Assembly: GCF_027530345.1 (NCBI RefSeq)
Contig: NZ_JAPZQK010000013.1
Coordinates: 62,001-126,000, forward strand
Reading direction: 5' to 3'
Length of the DNA: 64,000 nt
DNA from: Silanimonas sp.
GTDB taxonomy: Bacteria > Pseudomonadota > Gammaproteobacteria > Xanthomonadales > Xanthomonadaceae
Part shown: piece after piece, positions 34,188 through 52,450 of the stretch
Layout of the letters: each line of letters starts with the position of its first letter
How positions within the stretch are numbered: position 1 is the first letter of the stretch
Translations under genes and position numbers: made by a program
Notes under the pieces: model-generated
Seen by the model: only the letters and a program-made list of their open reading frames with translations
Told to the model about the DNA's origin: nothing
Database searches by the model: none

Positions 34188-35597
34188 TCAGCGCGCCCCC
34201 TTGCCGAACAGGACCACCTCGACCGTCTGCAGCAGCACCAGCAGATCGAACATCAGGCTCTGGTTCTTGACGTAGTACAGGTCGTACTTGAGCTTCTCCT
34301 CCGCATCCTTGACCGAGGCCCCGTAGGCGTAGCGCAGCTGCGCCCAGCCCGTGATCCCGGGCTTCACCGCGTGGCGCAGCCCGTAGTAGGGAATCTCGCG
34401 CTCGAGCTGCTCGACGAAGGTCGGGCGCTCCGGCCGCGGCCCGACGAAACTCATCTCGCCGCGCAGCACGTTCAGGACCTGCGGCAGTTCGTCGATGCGC
34501 AGCTTGCGGATGACCCGGCCGACGCGCGTCACGCGGTCGTCGTTCGAGGTCGCCCAGCGCGCCACGCCGTCGCGCTCGGCATCGGTGCGCATGCTGCGGA
34601 ACTTGATGACGCGGAAGGTCTCGCCGCCCTCGCCGACCCGCTCCTGCAGGTAGAAGATCGGGCCGCCCAAGCCGCTCTCGAACTTGATCAGCACGGCGGT
34701 CAGCAGCATCAGCGGCATCGCGAGGAGCAGCAGCAGCGAGGAGGAGGCGATGTCGAACACGCGCTTGCTGGCGGAACGCGCGACGCTGCGGTCGAAGCCG
34801 GCATCGAACACGATCCAGGACGGGCTGAGCGCGTTGATGTGGGCGCGGCCGGTCTGGTTCTCGAGGAAGGTGTGCAGGTCGTTGACGTGGACGCCGCGCA
34901 GGCGGCAGGCCATCAGTTCGTCGAGCGGCAGGCTGCCACGGCGGCAGTCCGGCGCCACGACGATCTCGTCCACGCCCAGCAGGTCGACCATCGCCGGCAG
35001 CCCCTCGCTGGGGCTCAGACGCAACTCGGCAGGCACCCGCTCGGCATCGCCCTGCACCGGCACGTACCCCACGATGCCGAAGGTGCGGCGATCGCTGTCG
35101 CGCCGCAGGCGCGAATGGATCAGGTCGGCCTTTTCGCCCACGCCGAGCACCAGCACCTGGCGGCGGAGGAGCTCGCCCTGGCCCACGCGCAGGGCAAAGG
35201 CCCGTGCCACCATCACGCCCGCGAAACCGAACCCGAGGGCCAGCACCATGACACCGCGCCCGATATCATCGACCGGCGTGAGGTACTGCAGCGCCATCAA
35301 AGTCAGGCCGCCGGCAAAGAAGGCCACCAGCGCGCGGACGACGTGGCCGCTCCAACCGTCGCGACTGTGGGTGGCGTAGAGGCCCATCGAGGTCATCGCC
35401 AGCATGAGCACGCCGGCGAACACCAGGCCACGCAGCACCGTGCTGCCGCCGAAGGCCTGGTCGATCAGGTCGAAGTCGCCGAAGAAGCGGACCAGGACGG
35501 CCGCCTCGAAGGCCAGGAACAGGGCGACGAATTCGGCGGAGGCGAGGAAAAGAATCCAGCGGCGAGCGGGATGAAGGGCGTCCGAGATGGAGCGCAT
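34188..35597 (-). CDS. Polyprenyl-phosphate sugar-1-phosphate transferase (EPS priming enzyme)
   Basis: 469 residues from [14 protein letters not shown]. Four N-terminal helices, a CoA-binding-like region ([21 protein letters not shown]) and a C-terminal catalytic domain with one helix, then [42 protein letters not shown] and [15 protein letters not shown], all signatures of the bacterial sugar transferase family; close to the PEP-CTERM-associated EpsB_2/TIGR03013 group. It links the first sugar phosphate to undecaprenyl phosphate. Monocistronic in this strand, facing away from the dehydrogenase gene. Confidence 0.93.
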   Translation of the reverse strand: MRSISDALHPARRWILFLASAEFVALFLAFEAAVLVRFFGDFDLIDQAFGGSTVLRGLVFAGVLMLAMTSMGLYATHSRDGWSGHVVRALVAFFAGGLTLMALQYLTPVDDIGRGVMVLALGFGFAGVMVARAFALRVGQGELLRRQVLVLGVGEKADLIHSRLRRDSDRRTFGIVGYVPVQGDAERVPAELRLSPSEGLPAMVDLLGVDEIVVAPDCRRGSLPLDELMACRLRGVHVNDLHTFLENQTGRAHINALSPSWIVFDAGFDRSVARSASKRVFDIASSSLLLLLAMPLMLLTAVLIKFESGLGGPIFYLQERVGEGGETFRVIKFRSMRTDAERDGVARWATSNDDRVTRVGRVIRKLRIDELPQVLNVLRGEMSFVGPRPERPTFVEQLEREIPYYGLRHAVKPGITGWAQLRYAYGASVKDAEEKLKYDLYYVKNQSLMFDLLVLLQTVEVVLFGKGAR

Positions 35598-35750
35598 GTG
35601 AATTCCTGCAAATGCATTGGGGGGCTTCCGGAGGTGTCGGGGGCCATCGAAAGCCCGCCACTGCTGGCGGCGTGCCCTTCGTGAGGTCCGGAATCGTCGC
35701 TTTGGGATCACGATGGCGTGTAGCCAAGGTGAAGTCCATCACAGGTACTA

Positions 35751-35767
35751 TGAGAACCCGGTCACAT
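35751..35767. promoter_or_regulatory. Shared regulatory element upstream of the sugar transferase and dehydrogenase
   Basis: TGAGAACCCGGTCACAT, in the 198-nt divergent gap between the sugar transferase (minus, start 35597) and dehydrogenase (plus, start 35796) genes. It is a near copy of the element at 33511 (14 of 16 bases) and has the same orientation relative to the minus-strand EPS gene, 154 nt from its start. It also lies 29 nt before the plus-strand gene, where it could overlap that gene's promoter. Confidence 0.5.
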
Positions 35768-35795
35768 TGCAGACACAAGTCCATTCCCCCCAGCT

Positions 35796-37076
<1,281 letters not shown>

Positions 37077-37106
37077 GGCAGCCCGGGCGCTCCTCGGCCC
37101 AGAGTC

Positions 37107-37121
37107 TGTCAAAAAGTGTGA
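37107..37121. promoter_or_regulatory. Candidate regulatory element before the epimerase-megasynthase operon
   Basis: TGTCAAAAAGTGTGA in the 140-nt gap between the dehydrogenase and epimerase genes. Its AAAAAGTGTGA is identical to 11 nt on the minus strand at 33522-33532, in the same orientation relative to the downstream gene and at a similar distance (95 versus 113 nt). The following TGGAGTAGTCA is only weakly like the rest of the 33511 element, so this third site is less certain. Confidence 0.35.
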
Positions 37122-37216
37122 TGGAGTAGTCAAAAATCCAGCCGGGCGCGGTATCGTGTCAAGACTGGATGAATCCCCCCTTCCGGGCCGCATGACGCGG
37201 CCTCTTGGAGTTTCCG

Positions 37217-38224
37217 ATGCGTGTCCTCATCACCGGCGCTGCCGGCTTCATCGGCTCGACGCTGGCCCATCGCCTGCTGGACCGCGGCGACGAGGTCCTC
37301 GGCTACGACAACCTCAACGACTACTACGACGTCCGCCTGAAGCAGGCCCGGCTCGACCGGCTGACGCCGCGTGCCGGCTTCTCGTTCGTGAAGGCCTCGC
37401 TGGAGGACCGCGAGGCCCTCGATGCCGCGTTCGATGCGTTCAAGCCGCAGCGGGTCGTCAACCTCGCCGCCCAGGCTGGCGTCCGCTACTCGCTGGAAAA
37501 CCCGCGCGCCTACATCGACGCCAACATCGTGGGCTTCCTGAACGTGCTGGAAGCCTGCCGCCACAAGGGCGTCGAGCACCTCGTCTACGCGTCGTCGAGT
37601 TCCGTCTACGGCAGCAACCGCAAGCTCCCGTTCGCCGTCGAAGACAGCGTCGACCACCCGGTCAGCCTCTACGCCGCCAGCAAGAAGGCCAATGAGCTGA
37701 TGGCGCACACCTACAGCCATCTGTTCCGGCTGCCGACGACCGGCCTGCGCTTCTTCACGGTGTATGGCCCGTGGGGCCGCCCGGACATGGCGCTGTTCCT
37801 GTTCACGAAGAAGATCCTCGCCGGCGAGCCGATCGACGTCTTCAACTTCGGCAAGCACACGCGCGACTTCACCTACATCGACGACATCGTCGAGGGCGTC
37901 ATCCGCACGCTGGACCGCGTTCCGGGGCCGGATGCCGGCTTCGATCCGCTCGCCCCCACCCCGGCCACCAGCGCGGCGCCCTACCGCGTCTACAACATCG
38001 GCAACCACACGCCGGTGCAGCTCTCGCGCTACATCGAGCTGATCGAGGAAGCGACGGGCAAGAAAGCCATCAAGAACCTGCTGCCGCTCCAACCCGGCGA
38101 CGTGCCCGACACGGAAGCCGAAGTCTCGGCGCTGATGCGGGACACCGGCTACGCCCCGGAAACGCCGGTCGAAGTCGGGGTGAAGCGCTTCGTCGAGTGG
38201 TACCGCGGGCACTACGGGGTCTGA
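37217..38224 (+). CDS. NAD-dependent UDP-uronate 4-epimerase (CapI/LpsL-like)
   Basis: 335 residues. N-terminal [36 protein letters not shown] (typical of UDP-glucuronate 4-epimerases) and [13 protein letters not shown] (YxxxK), with [17 protein letters not shown]. The start is the ATG at 37217, with TTGGAG 7-12 nt before it, rather than the ATG 12 nt upstream used in the track. It would interconvert UDP-GlcA/GalA or the N-acetyl forms made by the upstream dehydrogenase. First gene of the plus-strand operon, 4 nt before the megasynthase. Confidence 0.9.
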   Translation: MRVLITGAAGFIGSTLAHRLLDRGDEVLGYDNLNDYYDVRLKQARLDRLTPRAGFSFVKASLEDREALDAAFDAFKPQRVVNLAAQAGVRYSLENPRAYIDANIVGFLNVLEACRHKGVEHLVYASSSSVYGSNRKLPFAVEDSVDHPVSLYAASKKANELMAHTYSHLFRLPTTGLRFFTVYGPWGRPDMALFLFTKKILAGEPIDVFNFGKHTRDFTYIDDIVEGVIRTLDRVPGPDAGFDPLAPTPATSAAPYRVYNIGNHTPVQLSRYIELIEEATGKKAIKNLLPLQPGDVPDTEAEVSALMRDTGYAPETPVEVGVKRFVEWYRGHYGV

Positions 38225-38228
38225 TCCC

Positions 38229-47899
<9,671 letters not shown>

Positions 47900-47903
<4 letters not shown>

Positions 47904-48658
47904 CGGCGACGGGGATGCGGCGGGTGCAACGTGCCGTGGGCCGCGGCTGGGTCCAGGGCATGCTGTGCGAGGCGCCCGCCCCCCGCGCCGCCCTGCTGGT
48001 GCTGCCGCCGTTCTTCCACGAATGGCAGCGCAGCTACCGGCTTTTCGCGCTGATGGCCGATGCCTTGGCGGCGCGCGGCATCAGCGTGCTCCGCTTCGAC
48101 TACCGCGGCACCGGGGAATCCTCGGGCGACGATGCCGACTTCCTGCCGAGCCGAGCGCTTGATGACGCGGAAGCGATGCTCGCTTCGTTGCGTGAATGCA
48201 GCCCCGCGCCCGTCACCCTGGTCGGTGTGCGGGCCGGCACCCTCCTCGCCGAACGTCTGGCCGAACGGCATGGCCTGCCTTGGTGTGCATGGCAGGGCGT
48301 CGAACGTGGCGACGAGCACTGGTCCGAACTGCGCGAGCGCGATGCGCACGAACGCAACAACCGCAACCGCTTTCCTTTCCTCGACCGCCATCGCGCCCTC
48401 GATCCCGCCACGCTGATGGGTCATCGCCTGCACCCGGAGTTCGCACTCGAACTCGGCATCTTCCAGCGCGCCGCGGAACCCGCCTGGCGCATCGACCGTG
48501 CCGAGCGATGCGGCCCGGCGGACGTTGCGCTGCCCGAGACCCTCCCGGGATGGGTGGGCCAGATCGACCTCCAGGGCGCCCTGCCGCTCGCCGCCATCGC
48601 GGCGCTGGCCGAGGCGATCGCGGCGCGAATGCCGTCCCGTCCGGAGCAGGCGGCATGA
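47900..48658 (+). CDS. Alpha/beta hydrolase, exosortase-A-system hydrolase 2-like
   Basis: 252 residues from the ATG in the ATGA overlap with the megasynthase stop. LLVLPPFFHEWQRSYRLFALMADALAARG and LRFDYRGTGESSG are the alpha/beta hydrolase core of TIGR03101-type proteins. The elbow reads VGVRAG: the nucleophilic serine of GxSxG is replaced by Arg, as I recall for that family, so classical esterase catalysis is unlikely. It may act with the next gene in releasing or trimming carrier-bound intermediates, but that is inference. Confidence 0.85.
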
Positions 48659-49458
48659 TCGAGCGTCCGTTCCGAGTACCGGGCACCGAGGCCGATATCG
48701 GCGTTCTCGCCAAACCCACCCGCAGCGGCGACACGGCGGTAGTGCTGTTGAACGCCGGCGCCATGCGCCGTGCCGGCCCGTTCCGCCTGCATGTGCACGC
48801 CGCGCGTCGTTTCGCAGCGCTCGGCTTTGCGACACTGCGCATCGACCAACCCGGGATCGCCGATCACATCGCCAGCGCGCGGCGCCCCCACCTCGACGTG
48901 CTCGTCGAGATCCTCGACACCCTGCAGCGCGAGACCGGCTGCAAGCGTTTCGTCGTCGGCGGTGTCTGCAGCGCGGCCGATTTCGCCTGGGTGCTGGCGC
49001 AGAAGGAACCCCGTGTCGCCGGCCTGCTGCTGCTCGACCCCATGGCGCGATCGAACGCACCGGGCTTCCGCCTCGGGCAGTTCCAGTTGTTGCTGCAGCG
49101 CGGCCCGAGCGGCTGGATCGACATCGTGAAGCGCCGACTCGCGCGCCGCGCCGCGCCACCACGCGCCACCGACGACCAGCTGCGCGATTGGCCCGCGCCC
49201 GGCGCGGAAGCCGCCCAGCTCGAGGCGCTCGTCGCCCGCGGCGCCGAACTGTTCGTGATGTACACCGGCGGCGCCGCGAACTACTTCACGCATCCGAAGC
49301 AGTTCTTCGAGGGCTACGGCCCGGCCGCGCGCAGCCCACGGGTCCACTTCGAGTATTGGCGCCAGTGCGACCACCTGTTCTTCCAGCCCGACGACCGCGA
49401 ACGCCTCGTCGAGTGCATCGCCGGTTGGCTCGGCGACCGATTCGGAGCCCCTGCATGA
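48655..49458 (+). CDS. Alpha/beta hydrolase, exosortase-A-system hydrolase 1-like
   Basis: 267 residues starting MIERPFRVPGTEADIGVLA after an ATGA overlap. VVLLNAGAMRRAGPFRLHVHAARRFAALG, RIDQPG and GLLLLDPMAR resemble TIGR03100-type proteins. The nucleophile position reads GGVCSAAD, with Cys or Ser rather than a standard GxSxG; a His near the C-terminus (QCDHLFF) could complete a catalytic set. Such hydrolase pairs accompany XrtA loci, so a trans-acting thioesterase role for the thioesterase-less megasynthase is attractive but unproven. Confidence 0.85.
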   Translation: MIERPFRVPGTEADIGVLAKPTRSGDTAVVLLNAGAMRRAGPFRLHVHAARRFAALGFATLRIDQPGIADHIASARRPHLDVLVEILDTLQRETGCKRFVVGGVCSAADFAWVLAQKEPRVAGLLLLDPMARSNAPGFRLGQFQLLLQRGPSGWIDIVKRRLARRAAPPRATDDQLRDWPAPGAEAAQLEALVARGAELFVMYTGGAANYFTHPKQFFEGYGPAARSPRVHFEYWRQCDHLFFQPDDRERLVECIAGWLGDRFGAPA

Positions 49459-50327
49459 TCATCGAACGCGTGGGGGGCCTCAGCACCCGCGACTTCATCG
49501 AAAACTACGTCGCGCCGCGCCGGCCGGTGGTACTCACCGACGCCATCCACGACTGGCCAGCGCTGGGCCGCTGGACGCCTTCGTGGTTCCGCAAGACCTG
49601 GGGCGATCGCGTGGTGCGCTGCCGCGGCGCGAAGAACAACGCACCGGTGAAGCTGGCCGACTACATCGACGGCCTAGCCACCTCGACGGAAGCCGCGCCG
49701 GTCCCCTACCTGCGCAACGTCAACATCCAGACCGACTGGCCGGAGCTCGCGGCGGACATCACGCCGCGCTGCCGCTTCACCGCCGACGACTGGCTCAGCA
49801 GCCGGCTCATGCCGAAGGGCTGGCCGCGCGTGGCGCGCCACCTCAACCAGCTTTTCATCAGCGGCACCGGCACGACCATCCCGCTGCATTACGACGAATG
49901 GATGATGCACGCCTTCATCTCGAACGTGCACGGCGAGAAGGAGTTCACGCTGTTCCCACCGGACCAGACGCCGTTCCTCTATCCGAAGGACGACTACTAC
50001 CTCGTCTCGCGCATCCCCAACCCCTACCACGTCGATCGCGATGCCTTCCCGCTGTTCGAGAAAGCAGCGACGGCCAGCATCACCATCGGCACCGGCGAAT
50101 CGATCTTCCTGCCCTGCGGCTGGTGGCACACCACGCGTACGGTTTCGCCCTGCATCTCCGTAAGCTCGAATTTCGTCGGTGCCTCGAATTGGGATTCGTT
50201 CGTCGACGAGCTGTGCACGATGCGCGACCGGCTGGGTGCAAGCCGTTGGAAGACCCCGCTGATCCGCACCTACCTGAAGACCACCGGCGCCCTGCTGCGG
50301 CTGCAACCCGACGCAGGACACCACTGA
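49455..50327 (+). CDS. Cupin/JmjC-like Fe(II)/2-oxoglutarate-dependent oxygenase
   Basis: 290 residues beginning MIIERVGGLSTRDFIENYVAPRRPVVLTDAIHDWPAL, the start of cupin_8/JmjC-like hydroxylases. IPLHYDEWMMHAFISNVHGEKEFTLFP provides the HxD iron ligands with the Lys that binds 2-oxoglutarate, and LPCGWWHTTRTVSPCISVSSNF gives the distal His. It lies in the megasynthase operon with ATGA coupling and could hydroxylate a carrier-bound residue or an EPS-associated protein; the substrate is unknown. Confidence 0.85.
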   Translation: MIIERVGGLSTRDFIENYVAPRRPVVLTDAIHDWPALGRWTPSWFRKTWGDRVVRCRGAKNNAPVKLADYIDGLATSTEAAPVPYLRNVNIQTDWPELAADITPRCRFTADDWLSSRLMPKGWPRVARHLNQLFISGTGTTIPLHYDEWMMHAFISNVHGEKEFTLFPPDQTPFLYPKDDYYLVSRIPNPYHVDRDAFPLFEKAATASITIGTGESIFLPCGWWHTTRTVSPCISVSSNFVGASNWDSFVDELCTMRDRLGASRWKTPLIRTYLKTTGALLRLQPDAGHH

Positions 50328-50339
50328 GGACATGGACGC

Positions 50340-51992
50340 ATGTCGTTGACGGCAGGATCCGCCGCCCCTCCCTCCCCGCTCCACGCGATGCAACCCGGCC
50401 TTCCGCGGCTGCGGGTGAGCGTGGTCCTGGCCTGTACGCGTCTGCCGGAATGGCTGGACGAAGCGCTGGCCGCGCTGCTGCAGGCGGACTTCCTCGACGT
50501 GCAGGTGCTGCGCGACGCCGATGCGCCCGCACGTCGCCACGGCAGCCTCGCCTGGCGCGCTTACCACGCGCTGGACCGCCGACTGCTCGGCGAGCTCCGA
50601 CCCATCATGGCCCCGCGCGCGCTGGCGCCTCGGCTGGCCGAAGCGCCCGCCCCCGGCACGGCCGATGCCCTGTGCGCTGCGGTGGCCGGCTTCACGCCGG
50701 ACGTCGTCCTGTCGATCGGCCATTCCCCGGCGCGCATCGACCTGTGGCCGCTCGCGCGCCGCGCCGCTTGGTCGATCCCCGCGGAGGCTTGCAAGCCCTC
50801 GTGGGGGCTGATGCACCTCCTGCCGGCGTTCCTGCGTGGTGACACCGAGGCGCCCTCCGGCTTTCCGGTGCACGACGACCGCACGGGGCACGGGCTGCTG
50901 CTGGACCCGGCCGTCGTCTCGATCGCGCAGCTCAGCTTCGCTCGCAACACCGCCTACCAGTTGCAGAAAGCGCCTGCGAAACTGCTGCGTGCGCTGCGAC
51001 GACTGCAGCAGGGCCAGCCTCCCGCGGCCGCCCCCGTCGAACTGGCGCGCGCGCCGGGAACCTTTGCCACGCTGGGCCTTTGCGCCCGACTCCTCGGCCG
51101 CAGCCTGTGGCGTCACGTCCCAAGGCTCGGGCGCCGCGAACGCTGGACACTGGCCACCCGTCGCTCGGGCACGGCCCTCGACCCGGCGGCCCCGCGCGCC
51201 GAGGACTTCACGCGATGGACGCCGCCGCGCGGCTGGTTCTGGGCGGACCCGTTCCCGGTGCACCACGACGGCGTCGATCACGTGTTCTTCGAGGCCTACG
51301 ACTACGAACGCGCCATCGGCGAGATCCATGCCGTCACCGTGGATGCCGATGGCCATCCCAGCCCGCACCGCGTGGTGATGGCCGGGCCCCACCACCTGTC
51401 GTATCCGTTCCTCTTCCAGCATGCGGGAGAGCCGCACCTGCTCGTCGAGTGCGCGCAATCGCGGCGCATCCAGGCGTTCCGCGCCGAACGCTTCCCCGAA
51501 GGCTGGCACCCCGTCGCCACCCTGCTCGATGGCTGGCGGGCGGTGGACGGCACGCTGTGGCAGCAGGACGGCCGTTGGTGGCTGTTCGCCTGCGTGGCGG
51601 AAACGCCCTTCGACGACGGCGGTCGCGAGTTCAACGAACTCTTCCTCTTCCATGCCGACACACCGCTGGGCCCGTGGACGCCGCATCGCCAGAACCCCGT
51701 CGTCTCCGACGTGCGCAGTGCCCGCCCGGCCGGGCCACTGTTCATGCATGAGGGGCGGCTGGTCCGCCCGAGCCAGGACTGCGCCGCCGAATACGGCCAC
51801 CGCATCGTCTTCAACGAGGTGCGACGGCTCGATACCGAGGTGTACGAGGAAAGGCCGCTGGCCATCCTCAACCCCGATTGGGCGCCGGCCTTGCGCGGCT
51901 GCCACACCTACGCGCAAGCCGGGCGGCTCGAGCTGCTCGACGCGAAGTACCTGGCGCCGACGCGGGACACGCGCCGCGACGCAGCCCCGTGA
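50340..51992 (+). CDS. Formyltransferase-like/GINT1-type beta-propeller protein of EPS clusters
   Basis: 550 residues without signal peptide. Residues about 25-230 resemble a formyltransferase-like Rossmann domain (RLRVSVVLACTRLPEWLDEALAALL; VVLSIGHSPARIDLW). Residues about 290-530 form a five-bladed propeller of the GH43-like/GINT1-N type: GWFWADPFPVHHDGVDHVFFEAYDY, SYPFLFQHAGEPHLLVECAQS, DGTLWQQDGRWWLFACVAET, SQDCAAEYGHRIVFNEV. Proteins of this design occur in bacterial EPS/capsule loci; a sugar transfer or acyl/formyl modification role is possible but untested. Start 12 nt after the oxygenase gene. Confidence 0.75.
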   Translation: MSLTAGSAAPPSPLHAMQPGLPRLRVSVVLACTRLPEWLDEALAALLQADFLDVQVLRDADAPARRHGSLAWRAYHALDRRLLGELRPIMAPRALAPRLAEAPAPGTADALCAAVAGFTPDVVLSIGHSPARIDLWPLARRAAWSIPAEACKPSWGLMHLLPAFLRGDTEAPSGFPVHDDRTGHGLLLDPAVVSIAQLSFARNTAYQLQKAPAKLLRALRRLQQGQPPAAAPVELARAPGTFATLGLCARLLGRSLWRHVPRLGRRERWTLATRRSGTALDPAAPRAEDFTRWTPPRGWFWADPFPVHHDGVDHVFFEAYDYERAIGEIHAVTVDADGHPSPHRVVMAGPHHLSYPFLFQHAGEPHLLVECAQSRRIQAFRAERFPEGWHPVATLLDGWRAVDGTLWQQDGRWWLFACVAETPFDDGGREFNELFLFHADTPLGPWTPHRQNPVVSDVRSARPAGPLFMHEGRLVRPSQDCAAEYGHRIVFNEVRRLDTEVYEERPLAILNPDWAPALRGCHTYAQAGRLELLDAKYLAPTRDTRRDAAP

Positions 51993-52375
51993 AGCCCAGC
52001 CCCGGGCGGCGACGCCTCGATCGCATCGCCATCGGCCTCTCGCTCGCCGGCTTCGCGATGCTGTTGATACCGATGCGGCAGGATCCCGGGCTGCAGGTGG
52101 TGTTCAACCTCGCGCACGTTCCGGGCTTCGCACTGCTGGCCCTGCTCTGGGCGGAAGACCTGTTGGCACGGGACTGGCCGCGTGGACGGCGCCTCGCCGT
52201 TGTGGCCTCGTGCGGCCTGCTGATGGCCGCGGCCACGGAAGGCCTGCAGATGCTGGTGCCCGGGCGCTACGCCGACCTCGGCGACATGCTCCGTAACGTC
52301 CTCGGCATCGCGCTTGGGATGGGCGTGCACGGTCTCTGGCCCGGCCTGCTGGCCTCCCGCATCGGCCGCGACTGA
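51989..52375 (+). CDS. VanZ-like family membrane protein
   Basis: 128 residues from the GTG at 51989-51991 in a GTGA overlap with the previous stop. Four hydrophobic helices (IAIGLSLAGFAMLLIPM, VVFNLAHVPGFALLALLW, LAVVASCGLLMAAATEGLQ, MLRNVLGIALGMGVHGLWP) with the conserved HvPgF and EglQ...GRyaDlgD motifs of VanZ-like proteins. Function of such short VanZ proteins in EPS loci is unknown. Last gene of the megasynthase operon. Confidence 0.8.
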   Translation: MKPSPGRRRLDRIAIGLSLAGFAMLLIPMRQDPGLQVVFNLAHVPGFALLALLWAEDLLARDWPRGRRLAVVASCGLLMAAATEGLQMLVPGRYADLGDMLRNVLGIALGMGVHGLWPGLLASRIGRD

Positions 52376-52384
52376 GCGTCCCGC

Positions 52385-52422
52385 CGAAAAAGAAAGCGGC
52401 GACGTGTTGCCACGCCGCCGCT
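52385..52422 (-). terminator. Intrinsic terminator for the repeat-propeller gene, shared with the VanZ-like gene
   Basis: Stem AGCGGCGACGTG/CACGCCGCCGCT (12 bp, one mismatch) with loop TTGC. On the minus strand it is followed by TTTCTTTTTC, a good T tract, for the gene ending at 52451. The plus-strand side lacks a T tract, so it is mainly a minus-strand terminator. Confidence 0.8.
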
Positions 52423-52450
52423 CCCTCCCCCATCCATGGATGTCGCTGGA

